Shown here one piece after another: positions 52,594 through 64,000 of a stretch of DNA of 64,000 bases; position 1 is the stretch's first letter, and the number at the start of each line of letters is the position of its first letter. The notes beneath the pieces were generated by a model. That model ran no database searches and was not told the origin of the DNA. It saw nothing but the letters and a program-made list of their open reading frames with translations. The translations under genes and the position numbers were made by a program. The stretch lies in contig KQ965763.1 in the NCBI GenBank assembly GCA_001574975.1, positions 2,536 through 66,535 of the forward strand, read 5' to 3'. Source of the stretch: Gonapodya prolifera JEL478 (lineage: Eukaryota > Monoblepharomycota > Monoblepharidomycetes > Monoblepharidales > Gonapodyaceae).

Positions 52594-55325
52594 CATGGTG
52601 ACCCATTACCTCCTTGAACTCCCCCCTCTTAGCCCCGCGTACTCTCCGAGCGCGTCGCTCCCCGAGATGGCGCTCTCCACTGCCAAATCTGTGTCGGGCG
52701 TCGCGTCAGCATCCGGCGATGTCGCAGTGGGCAACTCTGGCGAGCAGCAGCGATGGCCTCCGCTGGGGGGTCCGCCACGCGTTCCATCCATGCATCTGAG
52801 CCACAAGGGCTGGCTGCAGAAACTGGGCACGAACGGGAGGTGGCAGAGGCGGTACTTCGTGCTGGATGGGGTGCGGAAGAGATTCGAGTATGGATACGGG
52901 GCGCTGTTTGGACCGGAGGGGATCGGACGTGTGGCGTGGAGCGTCGGAGTGGGCGATATTGCGAGGGTGAGTGATGTGGTTTGGAAGTGACGGGATGTCT
53001 GATCGATGGTATTGATATTGTGTTGGGTAACGGCAGGCGAGCATTACAGATGAACGAGAACGCACGTGGTGGAGGAAAGAGTGAGTGAAGAGCGGACTAG
53101 AGCGTTGAAGTAGCGATGAATATTGATCCGCGACGCGTCTACTCCCAATAAATCGGGAAGAAGATGGCACGGTGGGTCGTGATCCATCCACAAGCCGTGT
53201 CCAGACACCCGAACTCATCCCCTTCTCTCCTCCTCACACGCCCAAATCCCACCCAGCATTCACCGTCCACCTCATCGACGACTCCTCCATCACGCTCGCC
53301 GCCCCAACACCGGTGCTCATGAACAATTGGATCTTCGCCATACGGGACGCGACCTACCCATGGGACTCCACGTCGCTTTCCTCTGGCTCCCGGGACCTTC
53401 TGTCGCCCACTTCGCCGCGGAGCTCCCTCCAATCATCTCACCCCATCAACACTCTCTCGTTCTCGTCGTCCCAAAGGTCCCACTCGAATGAAATCCCGCG
53501 CACGGGGTCACAAACGAAATCCCTCGCGCACTCATCCACGGTGGCCGACCTCGCGTCTCACTTCAAGTTCAATCGACACGACCCGCCCCCCGTTCAACCG
53601 CAACCGGCGCAACCACTCAAAATCGTCACATTCGCCAAATCCCCCGACCTCGAGAACCCGCCCTCCCCCAACCCGAAACACTCCCCTCCCAAACAACACC
53701 AGCCCTCACCCACAAAATCTGCCCTGGCGTCACCCACCAAAACCCACTCCCGCTCAGCAACGACCTCGTCCGTCGACGGCGAAGCCTCCTCCAAGCTCCC
53801 CTCGGGCGCGCGCCCCAGGCCTCAAGGCTCAGGCCCGTCGGACCCATCCTACGTACGCAAACGAAGATCCATGTCGGCCCCGCTCATGGAAGCAGCTGCT
53901 TCGGCTCTGCTCCCACCGCGTGTGGCGCCAGTGGTGGCGATGCAAAAGAAATCGCTCGACGAGACCGGGCGGACAGGCACGGACCAGTCTATTCTTGCGA
54001 CGCCGGCGGCCAAGTTAGGTCCAGCTCCGGGAACGGGAGCAGCCACACCACGCCACCGCCGCACATCGTCCATCACCTCCTTCGACTCGCTCAGTTCCTC
54101 CTCCCCTCCAGTCCAAACGTCCTCTGCCAACCCGCACCTCGACCCGCCTGACCAACTCATCCGGCTGCACTCGTCCACGGGCACGCTCCCCACAGGCGTC
54201 GATGGGTGGTCCACGCGAACGCCCTCGGTGCCGTCGCTCAACCCTCCTTCGCCTCCCTCACCGGGTGGGCCGCGCGCCCTCCCTTCTGCACGTCCAGGGT
54301 CGTACAACGGGGCGCCGGCTGCCGAGCACATCTCGTGGCCCAATTCCTCCCCCGCCGATGCCTACCCCCACACCGGTCACGACGGGCCGGAAGCCGAAGC
54401 CGAATCGACATCCACGACGACCTCGGCACGCACGGGCGACACGACGGCCACGAACTCGTCCCGGTCGGGGTCGTCGCACACGTCGGGGCAAACTTCACAG
54501 ACGGCGTCCACGGCACCCGTGCCGGGGCCGGACCGCATACCCAGGCGAATGGAACCATTCTCATCATCAGCAACACCTGTGGCTCCACCGGTTCTCTCGG
54601 CGGCCCCAGCACCGCCACCACGGACACTTCCAAGGACCAAGACGCCGCCTGTTCAAAGAAGTGGACTTCGGATTAACACGGGTGTGCCTGCTCCAACCCC
54701 TGCTGTTACTCCACCAGCCAAGCCTGCGGCCCATCTTGCTCCCTCCCAGAACCCTCGCCCCCGCTCCCGTTCCCCTTCCATGCTCTCACTCTCCTCCTCC
54801 GCTTTAGACGCTCCCACCCCCCTTTCAGCAATCCTTGCACTCGCACCCTCCCTCACCTCACTCCTTCCTGTGCTCCTCTCATCCTACCCACCCTCGGCCC
54901 CGCTCGTGCACACCCTGTACAACATCTCAACCGAAATCGCGTCCCACGCCGCATCGCTCGGGCGTGACCCAAACAGCACGTGGGGCCTTGCAGAGTCTGC
55001 GGGGGGTGCGCGGTGCAGAGCGCGAAGACGCGCGGCCGGGGAGCTGAGCGAGGCGGTGTGGGACCTTCAGAGGGCTTTGACCGATACGGACGGGGACGGG
55101 GCAGAAGGTGGTAGTGGTGATGAAGATACCGCGGACGTGTGGGGCGATAAGATGGAAGACGCCGTGGAGGTCGTGGAGCTGAAAGTTGGGCAGTTGCGGG
55201 AGGCGTACAAGTGCGCCGTCGCGGCGGTTGGAGCTGGGGCAGGGGCAGGAGTGCAAGGGGGTGTTGGCGGGATGGCCAGAGCGAGAGGGCGGACCGGGTC
55301 GTCTGGGTGGGGTGAGGTTGTGTGA
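52594..55325 (+). CDS. PH-domain protein with long disordered region
   Basis: Start MVTHYLLELPPLSPAYSP. The PH domain begins in exon 1 (SHKGWLQKLGTNGRWQRRYFVLDG) and continues across one or two short introns (53000-53190). It ends FTVHLIDDSSITLAAPTPVLMNNWIFAIRDATY, with the invariant Trp in the last helix. About 500 Ser/Pro/Thr-rich residues follow, with SLSSSSPPVQ-type runs, many SP/TP sites and basic RKRRSMSAP. A C-terminal helical domain (ILALAPSLTSLLPVLLSSY, AGELSEAVWDLQRALTD, DAVEVVELKVGQLREAYKCAV) closes it. Likely binds phosphoinositides at membranes and acts as a scaffold. The exact second exon around 53040-53090 is uncertain. Confidence 0.75.
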
Positions 55326-56255
55326 TAGTCGGAAAGGTTCCGACGTCGGAGGATGAATGTGATTGATGAGACCTGTGTCTTGAGGGATGTTGGACATGGG
55401 GCGTCTTGCCAAATGGCACATCGGAAGTCAAAGTTCGGACATTGATGTGACTTTGTGCGCACGCGTCAGTGATGGCTGACGCACCCGGACGCTTGGTGTT
55501 GATCAGCGGAAAACTGCAAGGATAATTTTGAACTCACGTATGCACGACCCACGATTTCACATCACATTTTTTCACACCATTTTTAGTTACCCACTACAGT
55601 TACATCTTTTTTCATTATCAACCCACACGCAGTGCTTTAGTCTTTTCATTTTCACTTCACCCTCCACGCTAACGATTCATCACTTTTTAATTGGATGTGT
55701 TATTTAGTAATGGATTTTTTGTTCCAGAGTCCTATCTGTGTAAGCAGTTTTGGTAACAAACTAGAGATGCATTTCTCAAAAGCGGCTTCGCGGTCGCGAA
55801 CACCCATCCAGAGATTACAGCCACAACAAATAGCGACTCTAGAGCTAAGAGAGATTTACCAGCGTACAATACCGTGGCGATGATTGGAATGGGTTTTCAT
55901 TCTTATTACCGAAAAGAAAACAACTGTACGTATACATCACAATTTATCACAAATCTAAGGTTTATAATCCAGAATTTGCGTAGCATTTCGAAATTTCTAC
56001 GATGAGAAGTATCTCCTCCAATTCGCTGACACCGCCCACCAGTGTCCCGTCGCCACCCTCACGTAAGCCTCCATCGCCTCTGCCGCTGTGTACGGACGAT
56101 TCCAGTGGGAGGGATCTATCCGCGCTGGTCTGGGGTCCACAGACTCGAGCGCAAGATGAATCTGGAGCAGTCCCAGTCACGAACCTATCCAATCAAGAGA
56201 TAGATCATAATTCTCTGCAAAAAGTCTTCATTGACATTAAGACTAACTTCTAGTA
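55326..56255. other. Intergenic region without a recognised gene
   Basis: AT-richer than its surroundings, with A/T-rich text at 55540-55700. It holds the 3' ends of two convergent genes. A short frame near 56000 (MRSISSNSLTPPTS) is not supported. Confidence 0.4.
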
Positions 56256-57620
56256 CTAATCAACTTCGGGCATAATTCTAACAGGCACATCTCGAGGTTG
56301 ACAATCCCTGTTCAATTCAATGAGGAAATCACGAAGATAACTCTTGACCGTTCCATTCCCAACCCGACTATCCGAGGGAGGCATCTGCAAGGTAGCCCTT
56401 TTGGCACCGCTCGCAGTGATGAGAGAGGCCCAATGATCCGCATAAAGGACGAGATTTGACCACCTCCGTTCCTCCCTTGTGTACCTCGGGTGAACCCCGA
56501 CGAGTTGAAGTTCTTCCAAGTTTTGGAAAACACCGGCGACGTGTTCTCCTATCCCGCGAAGCATCAACAACGCATGTGGAGTACTCTCCCACTCCACATG
56601 CGGAGGGAACGACAAACACAGTGTTGTTATCCCCCTGATAACGTAAGCAGAGTCCAGTTTGTCCAAAAACATCCTAGCGTCCAATTCCACAGTCTTGACT
56701 TCTCGTGAGCCTCTGATGAGCACCTCAAGGCCCCTTTGTGGAACCTTTTGGGAGTGAGAACTACTATAAATGTCGGTCAGCACAACCTTTTTGGCTCCCG
56801 GGCTACCGGGAGCAAATAAAAAAGCCATTTTGGACATGACTTCCACCCATTCGTCATTGATGAGAAGTCCGTCGCCGGACCGAAGCTCCAAAGTACGCAA
56901 TGATTGAAAAGTCCGCTTCGAAGGATCCACATTTAATGCCGCGCCTAATTGTGGTGAATCTGATTTGCTCATAAAAAGTAGTTCCAAAACAGACACTTGC
57001 TCCACCGGAATATTTGCAACGCCAGCCATGGGCGACGGTGCAGCCGGTGCCAGCAATACCGGAACAAGAAAATTGACTGTTGTCGCCCATTTGAAAGGTC
57101 CGACGAAGCCCGTTGTTCTCCTCATGAGAAATGCGGCGACTGCGAGTTGCGCGGTGGCTTCAGGGGTTTTAATCCACTTTGTTCGAAAAGAGCGATATCC
57201 CGCCGGCTCCAATCGAGCTGGTGCTACCAGTGACGCCAGAAAACTGGCGTTGAGCGATGCCAGATCGCTGTCTGTAACGACAAAAGAGACAGTCGCGGCT
57301 ATGTGTCTAACCACACCACCTTCCGCGCTGATAGGAGGCACTCGAACAGTCTCAAATCGGTCCAACCAGACGGTGCTGTTTCGTTCAATCTCGCCACTGC
57401 CGGACGGCATCACCGCGATGTCCGCAAGAAACCAGGGGCGGCCTTGTTCAGCGGTCAAGGTTCTCGATAGGCTGAGAAATCGCCGCGAAGTCCGGGAGAC
57501 CACGTTGAAAACGTGGTGAGGAGGTAGCCGGGCAACGATTTCCGTAATGAGCTCGTCGGGGAGGGTGTCCATGATGTGGATTGGGTCGACCACGTGGTGG
57601 ACCGGATTGTTCTGGCACAA
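56256..57620 (-). CDS. F-box protein, single exon
   Basis: 454 aa, no intron. F-box at residues 17-55: MDTLPDELITEIVARLPPHHVFNVVSRTSRRFLSL; the in-frame Met at residue 17 (57572) may be the true start. The rest is a degenerate LRR-type solenoid (VSVLELLFMSKSD, FQSLRTLELRSGDGLL, KKVVLTDIYSSSHS, ITTLCLSFPPHVEW, FQNLEELQLVGVHPRYTREERRW). Typical of expanded fungal F-box families that deliver targets to SCF ubiquitin ligases. Different from the F-box pair at 38-39.6 kb. Confidence 0.8.
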   Translation of the reverse strand: MCQNNPVHHVVDPIHIMDTLPDELITEIVARLPPHHVFNVVSRTSRRFLSLSRTLTAEQGRPWFLADIAVMPSGSGEIERNSTVWLDRFETVRVPPISAEGGVVRHIAATVSFVVTDSDLASLNASFLASLVAPARLEPAGYRSFRTKWIKTPEATAQLAVAAFLMRRTTGFVGPFKWATTVNFLVPVLLAPAAPSPMAGVANIPVEQVSVLELLFMSKSDSPQLGAALNVDPSKRTFQSLRTLELRSGDGLLINDEWVEVMSKMAFLFAPGSPGAKKVVLTDIYSSSHSQKVPQRGLEVLIRGSREVKTVELDARMFLDKLDSAYVIRGITTLCLSFPPHVEWESTPHALLMLRGIGEHVAGVFQNLEELQLVGVHPRYTREERRWSNLVLYADHWASLITASGAKRATLQMPPSDSRVGNGTVKSYLRDFLIELNRDCQPRDVPVRIMPEVD

Positions 57621-57829
57621 CGATTGATGCGGGGATGGAAACGTTGCAGTGACTACATGGACTTTAAGGGAGCTTCGAAGAGACTTCGCGAACCTGATTC
57701 ACTCCTGCAGAGGGTCGATTATGCTGGGCGAGAGTTGGTTTCGCAAGTAATGACCGGTCCCCAGTCGGGATCAACCGACTCAAGTAGCAGCTTTTTTCGT
57801 ATCTGAATACCATCCCATATCTTCTAAAT

Positions 57830-59291
57830 TTAAAACAACTTTACTTCGCTCTCCATTTCCTCCCCGACCAACGCTTGCACCACATTCTTTACGGCCACTG
57901 TCTGGGCATCGGCGAGTGCATCCGAAGAGTCGCCTCCGATGTGGGGTAGTAAAGTTATCTGTGGGAATTGGAACAGTTCGCTGTCGGTGGGTAAAGGCTC
58001 GGGGGTCTGTGTGTCATTTGAGGGCGAATGCAGACACGTTTTCATAAACAAGATGTCACAGGAACATTGAAGAACAGCAATGGGCTTACCATGACGTCTA
58101 GTCCTGCGGCTGTATTCCGAAAGAAAGGTTTTGAGTTAAATGTGAACGTAGGCTGTCTCTCTCCTGCTCGTGTTGAAGAGAAAATATACCTGCCGGTTTA
58201 CCCTCCTTCAAACTCCTCACCAAATCATCCTGCACAATGACCGCCCCTCTGGAAACATTAACAAGCACCGCAGTGGGCTTGAGCAGTTGAAGCCGTCTGT
58301 AATCAATGAGGTGTTGCGTGGACGTGTTGAGGTCGACCGCGATGACGACGACGTCAGACTGGGGCAGCATGTCGTCCAAGGTTGGGCAGAATATGCAGAA
58401 TCCGGCGCCGTGGAGGCCGTTCAGCTTTGTTTCGGATTCGAGCTTCTGTGAGCGACTACAGCCAAACATGTCATGTCCCATCATTCAAAAGTGAGCACAA
58501 ATACAATCACAAAACAGGAATAACCGGCTCACCTGTGATACAGAATCCGGCCCAAACCGAACCCAGACAGCCTCTTCGCGACACCGAACCCTACGTTTCC
58601 AAACCCGACAACGCCAATCGTCTTGTTCAGCAACGTCGCCGAGCCGAAGAATGTCAGGTCTCCGTTCCAATCTTTCCAGTTTCCGCTGTTAAGAGCCCGT
58701 TGAGCGAGCGATACTCGCCGAGTAGCCGCCAGCGTCAAGAAGACGCCGATTTCGGCAGTGGCGTCGGCGATATTGGACGTTCCCGCGTTGCCGAGGCGGA
58801 TGCTGTGTTCTTTGAGATATGGTAGGTCCAGGTAGTTGTAGCCTGGTGCCGATGCGTCGTTCAAATATCTGGCCGAGCGATGGCGAGGTTCGATAGCCCT
58901 GAAAACGAACCGATACTATCGACTCCAACGACCCGCAACGAACTCCCGGCGGATTTTATGACATCCTGCACAAAGTGTGCTTGCGGCCATAGCGAAATGA
59001 CAGCGTCAACACCCTTGGCTTTCTGTTTTCGTCGCCGAAAACGAGTTTCAACACCTTGGGCCATCGATTGGGATCCAGGGCGCAAAGCTCACCTCTATCA
59101 AGACATCTCTACTCCACGGCTCCGGTCCAGGCGCGCGAATGACCTCGATCCTGCCACGAATCGAGTCGCTGTGAGTGAATGCGGGCCGCAGCGAGAAGAC
59201 GTCAATGCGCAGCTCACGAGGGATGTTTGGCGAAGATGGCCGCGGCGGTGTCGAAGAGGATTCCCGTGACAAGGATTCTGGCGCGGGACAT
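57830..59291 (-). CDS. D-2-hydroxyacid dehydrogenase (glyoxylate/hydroxypyruvate reductase-like)
   Basis: Multi-exon. Starts MSRARILVTGILFDTAAAIFAKHP. The substrate domain has GVDAVISLWPQAHF, LRVVGVDSIGSF. Then YLKEHSIRLGNAGTSNIADATAEIGVFLTLAATRR, NAD-binding TIGVVGFGNVGFGVAKRL (GxGxxG), DDMLPQSDVVVIAVDL, LLKPTAVLVNVSRGAVIVQDDLV (catalytic Arg in NVSRG) and, after an intron, ITLLPHIGGDSSDA (catalytic His in PHIG), ending ESEVKLF. All family motifs are present in order. It reduces glyoxylate or hydroxypyruvate with NAD(P)H. No targeting signal is seen, so probably cytosolic. Confidence 0.88.
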
Positions 59292-59445
59292 TGGGGAGAT
59301 GGGTTGGGTGATTGGAATCAGTGGTACGGTCGTTTTCAGGGTTGAGGGTCGGTGCTCTGGTTAGCCCTCGTAAGGACGGCAGGTGAGGACGGTCCGCCTG
59401 ATGCATGCATACGATGGCATCTACACGACTACAAGTGCTAATATT

Positions 59446-61140
59446 CTATCCATACAGTTTGATATAGCATATCGGGCAATACGCCTTCCCGCCCTTCTCC
59501 CGCATGGTCGTCAACTGGGTCGCCAAACTCTTTTGGCAGAACCTGTTGCCAAGAAAAAGAACCACGTCAGTCTTCACCCTTCAAACGCCCTAAAGTCGCG
59601 CGTCCTCTCCAAGCCTCGACTCACCCGCAAGCCAAATGTTCCGCGTGCCACCGTTTCCCGAGCGTCTGGATGCACCGCCCGACGATGGGTTTAGAGCACC
59701 CCGGGCATATCGCGTCGCGTTTCTCGTTGTAGTGTTGCTCTCAGTAAGGGAAGTCGTCGAATTCGAAGAATTGGCCCGCGGCGAAGGGATGACGACATTC
59801 CTGAAGATTGTTGTCGGAACCCGTGCAGTATTGTGTCATGGGAAGATCGGCGTCCAGTTGAATTCAACTCATCTCGTCAATACACAGAAGAGAAAGCACT
59901 CTCACCGTGCACACAAAGCACTCCGCGTGCCACGAAGCGTCGATTGCCCCCACATACTCCCCAATGATCTCCTTTGCGCAACTCCTGCATTTCTGTGCGA
60001 ACAACCCGCCGTAACACGAAATACAATAAGCTTTCCCGTCCTTTTCCATAAACGTGACCGGTTTGTCGCCCGAAGACGCTGTGGGTGCCGAGGTGGAGGG
60101 GGGTTTCAGGGATGTTGGGGCGCCGTCGTTGGGAGTTTGTAGGGCAAAGGCAAGACCGCATTGACAGCAGAAGAAGTGCTCGCGGTGCCAGATTTTGTCG
60201 AGGGCGCGGATGCATTCCTGTCGTCGGTCGTTGGCGTGTTAGCCCAGGCCAACCACAGCTCGTTTCTCGTCACCTCTCACATTCCAGGCGAAGGTCTACT
60301 GCTTCGTGGGGCAGTGGCCACTCACCTCCGGAGGACACACTCGCTGCGCTCCTGTCCTCGGTCAGCGCCTAGCGGCGCTTAGGCCTCCGTCGCTCGACCC
60401 TCCCCCACCAGCACCAACTCACATCCACAACCGCCTCCCCACAAAACCCACACCTGGGGCTAAACAGCACGTGAAAGCATGCCTCGCAGTACGGATGCCC
60501 TTCCTTTTCCATGAACAACCTCCCCGTGAGGTTTTTGCCGCACTCTGACCGTCCACAGATGAAATGCTTTGGGTGGTAGAATTCGGTACCGGCCTTGGTG
60601 TACGAGGTGTTGCACTGTTGGCTGCACGTAGCGCAGATTTTTTGGCCGAGGGCGGCGAGTTGCTGTGCGCCGTTTGTGGACCCGGCGGCGAACGGACCGG
60701 CAGGTGCGCCGCCGGGTCGCGATAAGCTGTTTGGTACCGATCCTGACGCTCTCATTGTCCCCATCGCAGAACCCGCAAAGCTCCCACTCCCTTGATATCC
60801 ACTTCCACCTCCCCCATTCGCCAGCGGTCTCGGCTGCGCCTGCGCATGTGCGGGTACGCCAGTCGGGTTCTCGGGAAGCGCCGGCAAGTTCATATGCATC
60901 TCCGAGGGGCCTTTGGACGGGGGCGGGGGGGAAAAGGACGCGGGGACGTTCCCCGAGACGCTCTGAATAGCAGAAGGATTGGGAGGGGAAGATGAGGGTG
61001 ACGATTCATCGCCTGCGGCTTGGACTGCGAGTTGGGCGAGGAGGTTGTCTGGATTGGGAATGGGGATCGCTGGTGGTCAGCGGTGTTGGGAATGGGGGCA
61101 ATCGATGCGCACCGAGATCGTCGAGTGTTCGCTTGGCCAT
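59446..61140 (-). CDS. Paxillin-like LIM-domain protein
   Basis: Exon 1 (MAKRTLDDL) joins across a 43-nt intron to AIPIPNPDNLLAQLAVQ, which holds an LD-motif-like LLAQL. A disordered Ser/Pro/Gly region follows. LIM1: CATCSQQCNTSYTKAGTEFYHPKHFIC, CGKNLTGRLFMEKEGHPYCEACFH. LIM2: ECIRALDKIWHREHFFCCQCG with an insert of about 25 residues, then MEKDGKAYCISCYGGLFAQKC. LIM3: CRSCAKEIIGEYVGAIDASWHAECFVC, then FAAGQFFEFDDFPY, TGA where Cys is expected (59743-59741), then EQHYNEKRDAICPGC. LIM4: CSKPIVGRCIQTLGKRWHAEHLAC to GGKAYCPICYIKLYG. Paxillins link adhesion sites and actin. The TGA is either a sequence error, a break, or recoding. Confidence 0.8.
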
Positions 61141-61353
61141 GCTGTAGAGTTATAGTGCGTGATCAGCGGAGTTGATTGAGTGATGTGCACTAATCTGCAA
61201 AGGTCTTCGCACGATCAACCCACCACGTCACCAAGCTCACAAAAACAATTCAAATAAAATCATTTATATTCACACTCAAACTACAAAACACATCTCACTC
61301 CCGCTCTCCCCGTGTCCCGTCGCCTTCGGGCACATTAACTTTTTCCCAACTAT

Positions 61354-63287
<1,934 letters not shown>

Positions 63288-64000
63288 TGTGCGGATGCGA
63301 ATGCGAATGTGTTTGGGAGAAGTGTGCCGACGCTTTATGGGGACCGGATGAATGCAAATGTTGCAGAATTCAACCGTGATTTCAAAACTTTTTATTCAAC
63401 AATTTCGAAACTCGGAATTTGATTCAACACAGTCTGCTCCCCTCCACAATTTTACGTGTTCCCTCACCCCAGCACTGCCAGCAACTAACAAAAGGTTCTT
63501 TCCTAAATGGACATGGACTGCGTGTCGCTGTTGCACTCCCAAAATTGAGAGCCGTCGCGAGTTGCGGTCCCGTCAACCGAACAATACAGTTATTTTTTGT
63601 TGTTGTTGTTGTTGGACGAGGATTGTGGTGGCGCGAATACTTCGCAGTCGAGCGTCACGTAACTTCATATTAGACTTTTCACGGTAACTTTACAACTGAT
63701 GGGTACCGTACTACGTGCATGACACGATATCACTGGCACATCGACCAAGGTCCATCCGAGACTCGAGTGTCTCGACACTTCATAGGATATTCACGGTAAC
63801 TATTTACAACTGGTGTGCTGCGTACTGAGTACTGTACATGCATGATAACGCAGACAAAACAAGCAAGGATCGAGTAATTAAACACTGACAAACCACCAAA
63901 ACACCAAATAAACAGCTCTCCCAAGACTCCAAAGGCATATGCAAGGTCCATTAGTTTACACCGTTCCAGTGCAGAGTCCGTTGTTTCATAATCCCTGGTC
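63288..64000. other. Intergenic end of window with a short diverged duplication
   Basis: No gene recognised. Two blocks starting 'ttcacggtaact' at about 63676 and 63790 share 'ttacaact', 'gtgcatgac/catgcatgat' text, a duplication of about 60 bp at spacing about 115 bp. A TGT microsatellite lies at 63597-63617. The first part should hold the thiolase promoter. Confidence 0.5.

Noticed and set aside
5216-59743. Reassignment of TGA as a sense codon in this genome
   Set aside because: Many clean genes here end in TGA (NADAR, DUF7587-like, C2H2 factor, OPI1-like), so TGA is a normal stop and the in-frame cases need separate explanations.

Overview
The window looks like nuclear DNA of a zoosporic (flagellated), early-diverging fungus, most likely a chytrid-type organism. 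Genes are split by short GT-AG introns, mostly about 43-100 nt. Fungal regulators are present (an Opi1-type repressor, a PINX1/Gno1 G-patch protein). A calaxin/EFCAB1-type EF-hand protein of motile cilia points to a flagellated stage. Secreted and cell-surface genes (rhamnogalacturonase, EXORDIUM-like, LRR proteins) would suit a saprotroph of plant or algal material; that lifestyle is inference.

Two sequence regimes are visible. Positions 1 to about 12,412 form an AT-rich accessory island with multi-copy families. It holds two C2H2 zinc-finger proteins fused to a restriction-endonuclease-like domain (1-1224 and 10639-12000) that share a duplicated 3' flank. It also holds two members of an unrecognised coiled-coil family with homologous leaders and a shared 3' satellite, a TKL-type kinase fused to Sel1 repeats, and a divergent gene pair: a DUF7587-like protein with a possible ADP-ribosyltransferase-like fold, next to a complete NADAR-domain gene. 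The island ends abruptly near 12,412 and GC-rich DNA follows.

From about 12.4 kb onward the window is gene-dense, GC-rich sequence: a proline/alanine-rich protein, a two-finger C2H2 factor, an LRR receptor-like membrane protein, PINX1-like, two decayed MYND-finger copies, Opi1, a GH28 rhamnogalacturonase, a membrane-anchored prolyl-hydroxylase with a duplicated terminal exon, F-box copies, mitochondrial thioredoxin, a TatD-type nuclease, calaxin, a Cys-rich polyproline secreted protein, a second LRR protein, an EXORDIUM-like protein, a multi-pass membrane protein, a third MYND gene, a PH-domain protein, an F-box protein, a 2-hydroxyacid dehydrogenase, a paxillin-like LIM protein and a thiolase ending in SKL.

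Exon models were built by eye from frame continuity and splice signals. Coordinates given to the base in the text were checked for frame; those called approximate were not. Several genes carry an in-frame TGA or frame break within otherwise preserved sequence, listed in the findings.
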